DNA of 64,000 bases from Burkholderia sp. 9120 (GCF_000745015.1 NZ_JQNA01000002.1:2728001-2792000); one strand, 5' to 3'. Shown: positions 37,323 through 46,911, counted from the stretch's first letter. Numbers and translations are program-made. The notes: generated from the sequence alone by a model not told the origin.

Positions 37323-37414
37323 ATTATCCGCAGCGCGGCTCAACCCGATTGCTTGAATAGAGCGGGGTTTCCCCCCTAGTTTCGGGGCTTTCCCGTATGC
37401 GCCGCTGCTATGCT
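37323..37414. promoter_or_regulatory. bidirectional class II control region between fliF and fliE
   Basis: TTGAATAG (37353-37360) recurs from the flgA-flgB box, and TAGT at 37377 lies exactly 21 bases from AATA. TATGCT (37409-37414) is 32 bases beyond TAGT toward fliE. GATAAT (37328-37323, minus strand) is 31 bases beyond the other half-site toward fliF. The right half-site is weaker than in the other boxes. Confidence 0.6.
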
Positions 37415-37468
37415 TTCATCCCAGATCGGTACGGTTCTGGCATGCCGGTCGTCATTCCTGGAGAGAAC

Positions 37469-37804
37469 ATGACTATGCCCGTGAACGCGCTTTCGTCGGC
37501 GCTGCAACAGATGCAGTCGATGGCGGCGCAAGCGGCCGGCAGCAATAACACCGTCGCCGACCAATCCGGCGCGGCCTCGGCCGGCGGCTTCGCGTCCGCG
37601 CTGAAAGCTTCGCTGGACAAGATCAGCGGCGATCAGATGAAGGCCGCCGGCGAATCGCAGGCGTTCGAAATCGGCGCGTCGAACGTCTCGCTGAACGACG
37701 TGATGGTCGACGGACAGAAAGCCAATATCGGCTTCCAGTTCGGCCTGCAGGTGCGCAACAAGCTGGTGTCCGCCTACAACGACATCATGCAGATGCAGGT
37801 ATGA
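37469..37804 (+). CDS. fliE: FliE, MS ring-rod adaptor
   Basis: FliE joins the MS ring to the rod. The 111-residue protein starts at the ATG after GGAGAG and ends with [20 protein letters not shown] and the [10 protein letters not shown] helix, the family signature. The longer frame from 37397 overlaps the promoter and was rejected. It stands alone before a hairpin. Confidence 0.97.
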   Translation: MTMPVNALSSALQQMQSMAAQAAGSNNTVADQSGAASAGGFASALKASLDKISGDQMKAAGESQAFEIGASNVSLNDVMVDGQKANIGFQFGLQVRNKLVSAYNDIMQMQV

Positions 37805-37808
37805 AGGC

Positions 37809-37842
37809 GTTCGGGCGGCAAGGCTTACCCGCCCGCCCGAAC
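37809..37842 (+). terminator. hairpin after fliE
   Basis: GTTCGGGCGG (37809-37818) pairs with CCGCCCGAAC (37833-37842), beginning five bases after the fliE stop. Only GTTT follows shortly after, so efficiency is uncertain. Confidence 0.55.
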
Positions 37843-37907
37843 CACCGTTTGCCGTGTGGCCCTGGCGGGCCGCGCCATCTGGCGCCTTAATCCTCCTTAC
37901 ACCGGCC

Positions 37908-37935
37908 TAAAGCTTTCCCGCTGCGTATCCGATAA
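37908..37935 (+). promoter_or_regulatory. sigma-28 promoter of fliST
   Basis: TAAAGCTT (37908-37915), a 12-base spacer and TCCGATAA (37928-37935) match sigma-28 well. The -10 lies 85 bases before the fliS start. Confidence 0.8.
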
Positions 37936-38020
37936 CCAGATACAGGCAGAAATCCGGGTGCGATAACGTGCCCGGACGGGATGTCATGACCAACCGCTGT
38001 GCAAGAGAGGAGGAGCGCCG

Positions 38021-38455
38021 ATGTTTTCCCCAGGACACTCTGGAGCCAATGCGTACGCACGCGTGGGCGTCGAGACAGGGGTGATGGGCGCGAGTCCGCA
38101 TCGTCTGATCGTGATGTTGTATCAGGGCGCCCGGCAGGCGATCGCGCAAGCGCGCATGCATTTGCAGCAGGGCAATGTGCCGGCTCGTGGAGAGGCGATC
38201 GGCAAGGCGATTCAGATCGTCGAAAGCGGGCTGCAGCAATCGCTTAACGTTGACGCGGGCGGCGAGATTGCAGAGCGGTTGGACGCGCTATATGGCTACA
38301 TGTCGCGCCGGCTGCTCGAAGCCAACGTAAAACAGAGCGAGGCGATGCTGGTCGAGGTCGACGGCCTGCTGGCGACACTCGAAGAGGCATGGATCGGGAT
38401 CGCCCCGGAAATCGCGCGGATGGCGGTCCAGCCGGCCGCGGAAAGCATGAGATGA
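38021..38455 (+). CDS. fliS: FliS, flagellin chaperone
   Basis: FliS prevents early flagellin polymerisation and brings it to FlhA. The 144-residue protein has NAYARVGVETGVMGASPHRL and IVMLYQGARQAIAQA, the FliS signature, in an all-helical chain. The start follows GAGGAGCGCCG. Its client fliC is not in this window. The gene overlaps fliT by four bases. Confidence 0.95.
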   Translation: MFSPGHSGANAYARVGVETGVMGASPHRLIVMLYQGARQAIAQARMHLQQGNVPARGEAIGKAIQIVESGLQQSLNVDAGGEIAERLDALYGYMSRRLLEANVKQSEAMLVEVDGLLATLEEAWIGIAPEIARMAVQPAAESMR

Positions 38456-38778
38456 CATCGAACGCAGAATACTTCGCCCGCTACGAGGCGATCGCAGCGA
38501 TCTCCTGCCGCATGCTGACGGCTGCCCGGCGCGCGTTGTGGAACGATCTGGTCCACTTGCAGGAAGAATACCGGCATCTGGTGGACGCGTTGAAGGACGC
38601 CGAGACCGGTGTCAGGCTCGATGAATCGGAGCGATTGCGTAAATACGCGCTGATCCGGCAAATTCTCGCCGACGACGCCGCGATCCGCGATCTGGCAAAT
38701 CCGCGCATGGCCAATCTGTCGGCGTTATTCGCCGGCCGGCCGACGCGCGTGCTCAAGGAACTGTACGGGGCGCGCTGA
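38452..38778 (+). CDS. fliT: FliT-like flagellar chaperone
   Basis: FliT is the chaperone of the filament cap FliD and, in enterics, an anti-FlhDC factor. The 108-residue helical protein starts MTSNAEYFARYEAIAAISCR and follows fliS with an ATGA overlap. Sequence is poorly conserved in this family, so the call rests mainly on size, helical pattern and position. Confidence 0.82.
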   Translation: MTSNAEYFARYEAIAAISCRMLTAARRALWNDLVHLQEEYRHLVDALKDAETGVRLDESERLRKYALIRQILADDAAIRDLANPRMANLSALFAGRPTRVLKELYGAR

Positions 38779-38897
38779 GTTCGCACGCCTGCGTGCCGAC
38801 TTGCCGTCCGTGTGCCGCGCCTGTGCTGGATTCCCCACGGCTTCGCCTGACTGACTGTATTTGAGCGCGTTGCCGCCACTGTGATCAAGGAATCGGC

Positions 38898-40286
38898 ATG
38901 AACGGAATCGACACGGCCGTCGCTTCGCTGCTAGCGAACCGGATCGACAGTCTGCTCAATATCGCCCCCGGCAGCGCGACCGCGTCGCAAACCGGTGCGG
39001 CAAGCGTCGATGACGCGCCGACCACCGCTGCTCCCGTCGCGACACCCGCACCGCAGCCTTCCGCGCAAACCGCGCTGTCCGCCGTGGCGTTGACCTTGAG
39101 CGCGATCGTGCGCTCCGGCGGCGAAGCCACCCCCGCCGTGCTTGGCCAGATGCCGATCTGGCCCGCCGCGCCGGCGCTCGACGTCGAAATCGGCGCTTTG
39201 CCGCTGTTCGACACGCCGGCCGCTTCCGGTACGGCCAATCCCAGTCCGAATACCGCTGGAACCGCGGCCACCGCCAATGTGGCGGCGGCGCAGGTGCCCG
39301 TGGCGGCGCTCGCGGCCGCGCTCGAACAGACGGTCGGCGACAGCGGTCTTTTCTACGAAGCCCATCTCGCGCAATGGCTGGCGGGCCAGCGTTCGCCCGC
39401 GAGCCTGGCCGACGAGGCGCAAAACAAGCTCGTGGCCGCCGCGCAATTGCCGCTCGATTGGGCGAGCGATGGCAGCGAGGCGAGCGCGTCGACGGCGTCG
39501 ACGCGCCAGGGCATGGGCGCCGCGCCGAGCAACGGCCAGCCGAACGGCGCGCAGGACGCCAACGCCGCCCGTGCGCAGCAGCCCATTCCGAATGCGCAAA
39601 CCGCGCGCTTCGTGGCCGGCGAGGTGCTGGCCAGCTCGCTGTCGGATCTGAACGGGCAGTCGACGCATGCCAATCTGCATAGCGGCACGTCGCAGACGGC
39701 CGACGGCAGCGCGTCGCAGAATTCGCAATCGATGGCGGCGGCGGTGCATCCCGCGACCGTGCCGTTGGTGCGCCAGCAGCTGGATATGCTCGCGACCGGG
39801 CAATTCCGCTGGACCGGCGAAGCGTGGCCGGGCGCCAAGCTCGACTGGACCATCGAACAGGACGGCGACGAATGGGACCGCAGCGGCGGCGGCGCGGCGA
39901 GCGAGGACGACCAGCCGTGGCGCACCCGTCTGACGCTGTCTTTGCCCACGCTCGGCACCGTCGACGCGGAATTGACGTTGACCGGCACGCGCCTTGTCGC
40001 GCGCTTGCAGGCGAGCCCGGTCGGCGCGGCGCGGCTGGCGATGCAGGGTGAGAATTTCCGTCAGCGGCTGGCGGCAGCGGGGATCGAATTGAACGGCTTG
40101 ACGATTCGCGAGATTGGCGGCGGCGCGCCTTCCACCGGCGCAAACGCGCCAGGCGCCGCGGCGGCCGCGCAGGCGGCGGCGTCGGCGTATGCGCGCTCGG
40201 CGTCGGCTTCGGCGGCAGCGGATAAAGCGGCGGGGCGCCGTGCGCCGAACGGCGCCGCGCTCGACGATTTCGACTGGGAGATGTAA
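38898..40286 (+). CDS. second FliK-like protein (Flg_hook C-terminal domain)
   Basis: The 462-residue protein is Ala/Ser/Pro-rich for about 290 residues. A compact C-terminal region (about 300-415) follows, with WRTRLTLSLPTLGTVDAELT and LVARLQASPVGAARLAMQGE, then FRQRLAAAGIELNGLTIREI. This is the beta-alpha arrangement of FliK C-terminal domains. The true fliK lies at 30030-31616, so this is a paralogue or a specialised form. It shares TAATG with the next gene, which encodes an FlhB C-terminal-like domain, the expected binding partner of FliK. Confidence 0.85.
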   Translation: MNGIDTAVASLLANRIDSLLNIAPGSATASQTGAASVDDAPTTAAPVATPAPQPSAQTALSAVALTLSAIVRSGGEATPAVLGQMPIWPAAPALDVEIGALPLFDTPAASGTANPSPNTAGTAATANVAAAQVPVAALAAALEQTVGDSGLFYEAHLAQWLAGQRSPASLADEAQNKLVAAAQLPLDWASDGSEASASTASTRQGMGAAPSNGQPNGAQDANAARAQQPIPNAQTARFVAGEVLASSLSDLNGQSTHANLHSGTSQTADGSASQNSQSMAAAVHPATVPLVRQQLDMLATGQFRWTGEAWPGAKLDWTIEQDGDEWDRSGGGAASEDDQPWRTRLTLSLPTLGTVDAELTLTGTRLVARLQASPVGAARLAMQGENFRQRLAAAGIELNGLTIREIGGGAPSTGANAPGAAAAAQAAASAYARSASASAAADKAAGRRAPNGAALDDFDWEM

Positions 40287-40648
40287 TGAGTCGCAGACAC
40301 CGCCGCAGCGCGGCCGCGCTCGTCTACGACGCCAAGGGCGGCGATCCCGCGCCGCGCGTGATCGCAAAAGGCTACGGCATGCTGGCCGAGATGATCGTGC
40401 AGCGCGCGAAGGAGGCCGGTCTGTACGTTCACGAAGCGCCGGAAATGGTCTCGCTGCTAATGCAGGTGGACCTGGATTCGCGGATTCCGCCGCAGCTTTA
40501 TCAGGCGGTGGCGGAAATGCTCGCGTGGCTGCACCGGTTGGAAAGCGGCGCGGAGAGTGAACCCGCGCCAGGCGCCGAGGGTGACGACGCGAGCGACGTC
40601 ACCGACGTAGTCGCAACTGAAGTGGAAGGCGGGGCGGCGGGGCGCTGA
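40286..40648 (+). CDS. FlhB C-terminal-domain protein (FlhX/YlqH-like)
   Basis: The 120-residue protein aligns by eye with the FlhB cytoplasmic domain after the cleavage site: AALVYDAKGGDPAPRVIAKG, then GLYVHEAPEMVSLLMQVDLD and IPPQLYQAVAEMLAWLHRL. There is no membrane segment and no NPTH, so it resembles an already cleaved FlhB fragment. An acidic tail follows. It is translationally coupled to the FliK-like gene. Confidence 0.88.
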   Translation: MSRRHRRSAAALVYDAKGGDPAPRVIAKGYGMLAEMIVQRAKEAGLYVHEAPEMVSLLMQVDLDSRIPPQLYQAVAEMLAWLHRLESGAESEPAPGAEGDDASDVTDVVATEVEGGAAGR

Positions 40649-40657
40649 GCGCCCGCG

Positions 40658-42076
40658 TCAAAACCGCATCATCAGCTTCAGCAACGCATTCACCCGTTTG
40701 CCGTACGGCGGCGATATCCATCCACGCGCGTTCAGACGCGCCTGCGTCAGTACCGGCTTCATCTTCGAGAACGTCACGAAGCCTTCGTAGCCGTGATACG
40801 CGCCCATCCCGCTCGCGCCGACGCCGCCGAACGGCAGGCTTTCGCACGCCAGATGCATCAGCGTCTCGTTGATCGCCATGCCGCCGGCAATCGTTTCATG
40901 CGTCACGCGTTCGATGGTGGCGGCGTCGTCCGCATACAGATACAGCGCGAGCGGACGCGGGCGGGCGTTGATCCACGCGATCGCGTCGTCGAGCGTGTCG
41001 TAGGGGACGATCGGCAGCAGCGGCCCGAAAATTTCCTCCTGCATCAGCGCGCATTCGTCGGGCGCGTTCGTCACGGCGATCAGCGGATAACGGCGGCTCG
41101 CCGGATCGGGCGAACTGTCGGTGAGCGTGTGCAGTTGCGCGCCGGCGGCCTGGGCTTCGTCCGCGAGACGCTCCAGACGCTCGAAGTGGCGCGCCGAAAT
41201 GATCGACGTGTAATCCGGATTGCTGGCAAAACCGGGGTACATCTTCGACATCCGCGCGCGCGCCCGTTCGACGAATGCCTGCTCCTTGCCGCGCGGCACC
41301 AGCACGTAGTCCGGCGCGATACAGGTTTGGCCCGCATTGAGCGTCTTGCCGGCGATCAGGTTGTCCACCGCGTTATCGAAACGCGCATGTGCGCCGATCA
41401 GCGCCGGCGATTTACCGCCGAGTTCCAGCGTCACCGGCGTCAGATGCTCGGCGGCGGCGCGCATCACTTCGTGCCCGACCTTGGTCGAGCCCGTGAACAG
41501 CAAATGGTCGAACGGCTGCCCGCTGAACGCGGCGGCGAGCGTGGCGTCGCCGTTCACCACCGCGACGTGATCGCGCGCAAAGGTCTGGCCGATCAACTGC
41601 TCGAACAGCGCCGACGTGCGCGGCGTCAATTCCGACATCTTGATGATCGCTCGGTTGCCGGCAGTCAGCGCGCTGATCAGCGGCCCGACGGCGAGCAGCA
41701 CCGGATAATTCCACGGCACGATGATGCCGACCACGCCGAGCGGTTGCGGCACCACCTTCGCGCGGGCCGGTAGCAGCCATTTGTTGGTGCTGCGGCGTTG
41801 CGCCTTCATCCAGCGCTTGCCGTGTCGCAGCGCGGCGTCGATCTCTTCTTTCACCAGCAGGAATTCGGCGAGCAGCACTTCCTGTTTGGCGCGATTGCCG
41901 AAGTCGGCGTTCATGGTCTCGGCGAGCGCGTCGCGGTTGTCGAGCATGACTTTGCGCAACGCTTTGAGGTGCGCGGCGCGCGTCTCCCACGACGGATACG
42001 GCGCGCGCAAATAAGCGTGACGTTGATCGCGCAGCAGCGCTTCGAGCGCGGCGACCTCGGGCAGATCGTTCTTCAT
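40658..42076 (-). CDS. calB: coniferyl-aldehyde dehydrogenase family protein
   Basis: The 472-residue protein is an NAD(P)-dependent aldehyde dehydrogenase. The cofactor loop VGIIVPWNYPVLLAVGPL is clear, the general base lies in LELGGKSPAL and the nucleophile is Cys252 in NAGQTCIAP. The short length and the C-terminus GYEGFVTFSKMKPV fit the CalB class, which oxidises coniferyl or other hydrophobic aldehydes. It is convergent with the flagellar block, with nine bases between stops. The substrate is an inference. Confidence 0.85.
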   Translation of the reverse strand: MKNDLPEVAALEALLRDQRHAYLRAPYPSWETRAAHLKALRKVMLDNRDALAETMNADFGNRAKQEVLLAEFLLVKEEIDAALRHGKRWMKAQRRSTNKWLLPARAKVVPQPLGVVGIIVPWNYPVLLAVGPLISALTAGNRAIIKMSELTPRTSALFEQLIGQTFARDHVAVVNGDATLAAAFSGQPFDHLLFTGSTKVGHEVMRAAAEHLTPVTLELGGKSPALIGAHARFDNAVDNLIAGKTLNAGQTCIAPDYVLVPRGKEQAFVERARARMSKMYPGFASNPDYTSIISARHFERLERLADEAQAAGAQLHTLTDSSPDPASRRYPLIAVTNAPDECALMQEEIFGPLLPIVPYDTLDDAIAWINARPRPLALYLYADDAATIERVTHETIAGGMAINETLMHLACESLPFGGVGASGMGAYHGYEGFVTFSKMKPVLTQARLNARGWISPPYGKRVNALLKLMMRF

Positions 42077-42185
42077 GTGTGTCTACTCCCTGATGATGTC
42101 GGTGCGCGTTTGCATCGCGCTTTATTGGTTTATTGATGCTGTTGGTGCGGCGTGCCTGAAGGTTTGCTGGGTTGGTTGCCGGATC

Positions 42186-43871
42186 TCAGGCGGGAAAAGC
42201 CCGCTCGATAATCGCCGCGTGGTCGAAGCTCGCCGGTAACGTGCCGTACACGCGGCCGCTTTCGCCGCAGCCGTCGCCGAGTCGCGTGGCGATGAACGCG
42301 TCGGCGACTTCGGCCGGCGCGTGCTGGAGCAGCAATACCGCCTGCGCGATCAGCACGATCTGCTGGGCGATCCGTCGCGCCGATGCTTCGCGCTGGTCGG
42401 CCGGTCCATTGATCACGGCGGCGAGTTTGCCGAGCGCGGCGCGCAAAGCGGGTTGCGCGTGCGCGTCCGCCTGCCACGCGGCGAACAGCGCTTGTGCCGC
42501 GTCGGGCTCGCGCTCCATGGCGCGCAGCACGTCGAGGCACATCACGTTGCCGGAGCCTTCCCAGATCGAGTTCACGGGCGCTTCGCGATAGAAGCGCGCC
42601 ATTGGGCCGGTTTCGACGTAGCCGTTGCCGCCCCAGACTTCCATCGCCTCGCCGGTGAATTCCAGCGCGCGCTTGCACACCCAGTATTTCGACGCCGGCG
42701 TGACGATGCGCCGCCACGCCCGCTCCGCCGACGAGGTGGACGACGCATCCGCCGTCGACTCGAACGCACGCGCGAGCCGCATGAACAGCACCGTGGCCGC
42801 CTCCGACTCCAGCGCCAGATCGGCCAGCACGTTGCGCATCAACGGCTGGTCGGCCAACTGACGGCCGAACGCGCTGCGGTGCCGCGCATGATGAATCGCC
42901 TGCACTAGCGCCGCGCGCATCAACGCCGCGCTGCCGATCACGCAATCGAGCCGCGTGTAATTTGCCATTTCGATGATGGTCGGCACGCCGCGCCCTTCGT
43001 CGCCGATCAGAATGCCGAACGCGTCGAGAAATTCCACCTCGCTGCTCGCGTTCGAACGGTTGCCGAGCTTGTCTTTCAGACGCTGGATCTGCACGTTGTT
43101 CTTGCGGCCGTCCGGCGCGAAGCGCGGTACGTAGAAGCACGACAGGCCTTCGTGTTCGTCGGTGCGGGCGAGCACGAGATGCGCGTCGCATTGCGGCGCG
43201 GAGAAAAACCACTTGTGGCCGACCAGCCGGTACGCAGCGCCCCGGCCGCTGCCGCCCGTGGCATAGGCGCGCGTCTGATTGCTGCGCACGTCCGAGCCGC
43301 CTTGCTTCTCGGTCATGCCCATGCCGATCATCGCGGAACCTTTGTGCGAGAGCGGCACGTCGCGCGGATCATGGTCGCGCGAGTAGAGCTTGTCGCGCAG
43401 TTTGTCGAACAGCGCCGGTTCGCGCTGCAGCACCGGAATGCTCGCGAACGTCATGGTCAGCGGACACAGCGAGCCGGACTCGATTTGCGCATGCAGAAAA
43501 TAGCCGGCGCAGCGCGCGACCATCGCGCCGCGCTGCGGATCGGAAAACGGTAGCGCGTGCAGACCTTCGCGGCGCAGCAGCGACAGCAGCGTATGCCATG
43601 ACGGATGAAACTCGAGCGCGTCGATACGCTCGCCGCGCGGATTGTGCGTGAACAGTTCCGGCGTGTGGCGGTTGGCGAGTTCGGCGAGGGCGAGTGTGTC
43701 GGGCGTGGTGAGCGCGGCGCCGTGCCGCAGCAACGCATCGCGATGCCACGGCGCGCCGTCGCGGTCGAGGGCGGCGGACAACGCGGCGTCGCTGGCGAAC
43801 AGGTTGTAGTCCGCCAGCGGCGGAGCCTGATTCGTCACCTCGTGAGTCTGGCCGAAGCTATGCCGTTCCAT
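42186..43871 (-). CDS. aidB: AidB-type acyl-CoA dehydrogenase
   Basis: The 561-residue flavoprotein has GMGMTEKQGGSDVRSNQTRA, almost the AidB text, plus HLVLARTDEHEGLSCFYVPR and a C-terminal dehydrogenase helical domain. AidB belongs to the adaptive response to alkylation, though annotation pipelines often call such proteins isovaleryl-CoA dehydrogenase. The start follows GGAGAC; the longer frame to 43967 was rejected. It lies 109 bases upstream of calB, in the same direction. The 328-base gap to the next gene holds two divergent starts and an imperfect CACAC/GTGTG repeat near 44126-44143, nothing more. Confidence 0.87.
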   Translation of the reverse strand: MERHSFGQTHEVTNQAPPLADYNLFASDAALSAALDRDGAPWHRDALLRHGAALTTPDTLALAELANRHTPELFTHNPRGERIDALEFHPSWHTLLSLLRREGLHALPFSDPQRGAMVARCAGYFLHAQIESGSLCPLTMTFASIPVLQREPALFDKLRDKLYSRDHDPRDVPLSHKGSAMIGMGMTEKQGGSDVRSNQTRAYATGGSGRGAAYRLVGHKWFFSAPQCDAHLVLARTDEHEGLSCFYVPRFAPDGRKNNVQIQRLKDKLGNRSNASSEVEFLDAFGILIGDEGRGVPTIIEMANYTRLDCVIGSAALMRAALVQAIHHARHRSAFGRQLADQPLMRNVLADLALESEAATVLFMRLARAFESTADASSTSSAERAWRRIVTPASKYWVCKRALEFTGEAMEVWGGNGYVETGPMARFYREAPVNSIWEGSGNVMCLDVLRAMEREPDAAQALFAAWQADAHAQPALRAALGKLAAVINGPADQREASARRIAQQIVLIAQAVLLLQHAPAEVADAFIATRLGDGCGESGRVYGTLPASFDHAAIIERAFPA

Positions 43872-44199
43872 CTGCTGTCTCCGTTCACGCGGGTTCGCCG
43901 GTGCTGACTGGCGGGGTGCTGTTTGAGCGCTGCGTGTCGTGCCGCACGCTATGAGGATGGCGCTCAACGTGCCGTGTTTGAATGCGCTGTGTCGTGCTGT
44001 CGCGGCCGTCCGGCGGGCGGCCGCGCGTCTTTCATCATAGGGGCGCGATGGGCCTTCCGTTTAGAGTAATCGCTCTGGCGCGAAGCTGCCGCCGCCTCCC
44101 AACGCTCCCTACAATGCCGTTGAAACACACGTAGACAAGTGTGCACGAGACAGGGTCCGCGAGCAACGCGGTCCCAAAGCGGGTCGACAGGAGGAGCGG

Positions 44200-45891
44200 A
44201 TGCAATACGACTACATCATCGTCGGTGCGGGCTCGGGCGGTTGCACGCTGGCAAGCCGTCTTGCGGATAGCTGCCCCGACGCGACGATCGCCCTGATCGA
44301 AGCTGGACCGCATACGGACCGTAATCTGTTCGTCAACATGCCGGTGGGTGTCGCGGCCGTCGTGCCGAACAAGCTCAAGACCAACTACGGCTACCTGACC
44401 ACGCCGCAACCCGGCCTCGACGGGCGACAGGGTTATCAGCCGCGTGGCCGCGGCTTTGGTGGATCGAGCGCGATCAACGCGATGATCTACACGCGTGGCC
44501 ATCCACTCGATTACGACGAATGGGCGCAACTGGGCTGCGACGGCTGGTCGTGGGCGGAAGTGCTGCCGTATTTCCGCCGCGCCGAGGGCAACGAGCGCGG
44601 CGCGGATGCCTGGCACGGCGAAGACGGCCCGCTCACCGTGTCCGATCTGCGTTATCAGAATCCGTTTTCGAAGCGCTTCGTGCAGGCCGCGCTCGAAGCC
44701 GGCTACAAGCCGAATCGCGATTTCAACGGCGCAGATCAGGAAGGAGTCGGTTTCTACCAGGTCACGCAACGCGACGGACGCCGTTGCAGCGTGGCGCGCG
44801 CGTATATCTACGATCGCGAGCGGCCCAATCTGCATCTGATCGCGGAGGCGACGGTGATGCGCGTGAACTTCGACGGCAAGCGCGCGAGCGGCGTCGAGAT
44901 CGTGCGCGGTGGTCGCCGCGAAACGCTCGACGCGCGTGCCGAAGTCGTGCTGGCGGGCGGCGCGTTCAATTCGCCGCAACTGCTGATGTGCTCGGGCATC
45001 GGACCGGCCGCGCATTTGCAGTCGCTAGGAATTCCCGTGCTGCACGATGCGCCCGAGGTTGGGCAGAACCTGATCGACCACATCGATTTCACGATCAACA
45101 AGCGGGTGTCGTCGATCGAACCGACGGGGTTTTCGCTGCGCGGCATCGCGCGCATGCTGCCGCAGTTCGTCACGTTCATGCGCCACGGCACCGGCATGCT
45201 GTCGAGCAACGTGGCCGAGGCGGGCGGTTTTCTGAAAAGCAGACCGACGCTGGAGCGCCCCGATTTGCAACTGCATTTCTGCGCGGCGCTGGTCGACGAT
45301 CACAACCGGCATATGCATTGGGGTCACGGCTACTCGCTGCATGTGTGCGTGCTGCGGCCGCACAGTCGCGGCACCGTGACGCTGGCGAGCGCGGATGCGC
45401 GCACGGCGCCGGTGATCGATCCGCGCTTTTTCTGCGATTCGCGCGATCTCGATCTGCTAATGGAAGGCGCGCAGATGGCGAGGCGCATTCTCGATGCGCC
45501 TTCGCTCGCGCTGCATGGCGGCACTGAGCTGTACACGCATCCGGGGCAGACGGCCGAGGCGCTTCGGCAAACCATCGCCGAACATGCCGACACGATCTAT
45601 CACCCGGTGGCGACCTGCCGGATGGGTGGGGACGCGCGGTCGGTGGTCGATCCGCAATTGCGGGTGCGGGGGGTGACGGGGCTGCGGATCGTCGATGCGT
45701 CGGTGATGCCGACGCTGATCGGCGGGAACACCAATGCGCCGACGGTGATGATCGGTGAGCGCGCGGCCGAGCTGATCGCGGCTAGCCGACGCGAGGCGCA
45801 GGCGGGGCAGGCGGGGCAGGCGGGACAAGCAGGACAAACGGCGACGACGCGGGCGAACGGGATGGCGGCTTCGGCTGCTTCGGCGGCCTGA
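44200..45891 (+). CDS. GMC-family FAD alcohol/choline dehydrogenase
   Basis: The 563-residue protein starts with the ADP-binding fold [20 protein letters not shown]. The second GMC signature is in [20 protein letters not shown]. Near the C-terminus are HPVATCRMG and the catalytic-site [19 protein letters not shown]. It could be a choline or long-chain alcohol dehydrogenase (BetA/AlkJ type). The last 35 residues include AGQ repeated four times, encoded by a nine-base tandem repeat. No betB or betI is adjacent, so a choline role is not supported. Confidence 0.88.
   Translation: MQYDYIIVGAGSGGCTLASRLADSCPDATIALIEAGPHTDRNLFVNMPVGVAAVVPNKLKTNYGYLTTPQPGLDGRQGYQPRGRGFGGSSAINAMIYTRGHPLDYDEWAQLGCDGWSWAEVLPYFRRAEGNERGADAWHGEDGPLTVSDLRYQNPFSKRFVQAALEAGYKPNRDFNGADQEGVGFYQVTQRDGRRCSVARAYIYDRERPNLHLIAEATVMRVNFDGKRASGVEIVRGGRRETLDARAEVVLAGGAFNSPQLLMCSGIGPAAHLQSLGIPVLHDAPEVGQNLIDHIDFTINKRVSSIEPTGFSLRGIARMLPQFVTFMRHGTGMLSSNVAEAGGFLKSRPTLERPDLQLHFCAALVDDHNRHMHWGHGYSLHVCVLRPHSRGTVTLASADARTAPVIDPRFFCDSRDLDLLMEGAQMARRILDAPSLALHGGTELYTHPGQTAEALRQTIAEHADTIYHPVATCRMGGDARSVVDPQLRVRGVTGLRIVDASVMPTLIGGNTNAPTVMIGERAAELIAASRREAQAGQAGQAGQAGQTATTRANGMAASAASAA
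45799..45838. repeat. nine-base tandem repeat in the GMC gene tail
   Basis: The unit CAGGCGGGG occurs about four times in tandem with drift in the last copies and encodes AGQ repeats. A change in copy number would keep the frame. Confidence 0.8.
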
Positions 45892-45923
45892 ATCGGCAAA
45901 TGGAGCGCGGAGGCCGTTGGGCG

Positions 45924-46880
45924 TTACTTGCCCGTCGGCACCGGCACCGTAATACCGCTCACGCCGATGCCGGGTCCCAGCATGAAGTCATCGGCGGCCT
46001 GACCCGGCAACGCTTCGCGCGCAACCTCCAGCCACGCGCGCGCCGCATGCGACAGATATCCGTTGCGGCGCCAGCCGATCGCCATTTCCCATGGAATTTC
46101 GGGCTCCGCCACGGGCCGGCAGGTGAACTGCGCGGGATCGAGCCGCCTGCAATACGGCGCCGGCAACAGCGCAATGCCGACGCCGGCTTGCACCAGCGCC
46201 GCCATGAAATCCCAATGCCCGCTTCGCCCGACGATAGTCGGCGCAAAACCGGCCGTGCGGCACGCGTTCAGCACCACGTCGTTGAGCGCGAGACTCTCGC
46301 CGTAGAACACGAACGGTTCGTTGGCCAACTGCGCGAGCGGCACTTCGTGCAGTTCGTCCCAGCGCGAGCCGGTGCGCGCCACAAGCCACAGCAGCTGGCG
46401 CGTGATCGGCAACACGTCGATGTTTTCCGGATCGACCGGTTGCAGCACGCCGCCTAACTCCAGCTCACCGTTGATCAGCGCTGCTTCGATCGCACGTGAA
46501 CCCTGTTCGAACAGCTTCAACTCGATTTTCGGATAGCGCTGGCGGAACGCGGCGATAGCGGGCGTGAACAGCGAGCCGCCCATCGGCGGAATGCCGATGG
46601 TGAGTTCGCCCCGGCCGAGCGTGTCGAGATCGTTCAGTTCGGCCTGCAATTGTGCGTGCGCCGCCAGCACGTCCTGACCGCGCTGGTAGACGATCCGGCC
46701 GGCGTCGGTCAGCACCATCTGACGCCCGTCGCGCAGCAATAACGGCGAACCGATCTCGTCTTCCAGCGACTTCACCATCTTGCTGATGGTGGGCTGCGTG
46801 ACGAACATCTGCTCGGCGGCGACGGTGAAGCTCTGCCGACGAACCACTTCGACGAAATACCGCAACGCACGTAGTTCCAC
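45924..46880 (-). CDS. LysR-family transcriptional regulator
   Basis: The 318-residue protein starts at a GTG after GGAG, giving the usual ELRALRYFVEVVRRQSFTVA helix-turn-helix region. AAEQMFVTQPTISKMVKSLE follows. The effector domain has LTIGIPPMGGSLFTPAIAAF. The longer frame to 47498 lies over the divergent gene and was rejected. The domain resembles CatM/CynR-type regulators, but the inducer is unknown. It is divergent from a glycosyltransferase and convergent with the GMC gene. Confidence 0.93.
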   Translation of the reverse strand: MELRALRYFVEVVRRQSFTVAAEQMFVTQPTISKMVKSLEDEIGSPLLLRDGRQMVLTDAGRIVYQRGQDVLAAHAQLQAELNDLDTLGRGELTIGIPPMGGSLFTPAIAAFRQRYPKIELKLFEQGSRAIEAALINGELELGGVLQPVDPENIDVLPITRQLLWLVARTGSRWDELHEVPLAQLANEPFVFYGESLALNDVVLNACRTAGFAPTIVGRSGHWDFMAALVQAGVGIALLPAPYCRRLDPAQFTCRPVAEPEIPWEMAIGWRRNGYLSHAARAWLEVAREALPGQAADDFMLGPGIGVSGITVPVPTGK

Positions 46881-46896
46881 GATCTCAAGCTCCAGA

Positions 46897-46911
46897 ATTC
46901 CAAATTGGAAT
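46897..46911. promoter_or_regulatory. probable LysR box
   Basis: A perfect interrupted palindrome, ATTCCAA-A-TTGGAAT, lies 16 bases upstream of the LysR GTG in the divergent intergenic region. It fits the T-N11-A plan of LysR operators and suggests autoregulation. Confidence 0.7.

Noticed and set aside
44035..45015. 326-residue minus frame opposite the GMC gene
   Set aside because: Antisense to a complete oxidoreductase and with no family signature.
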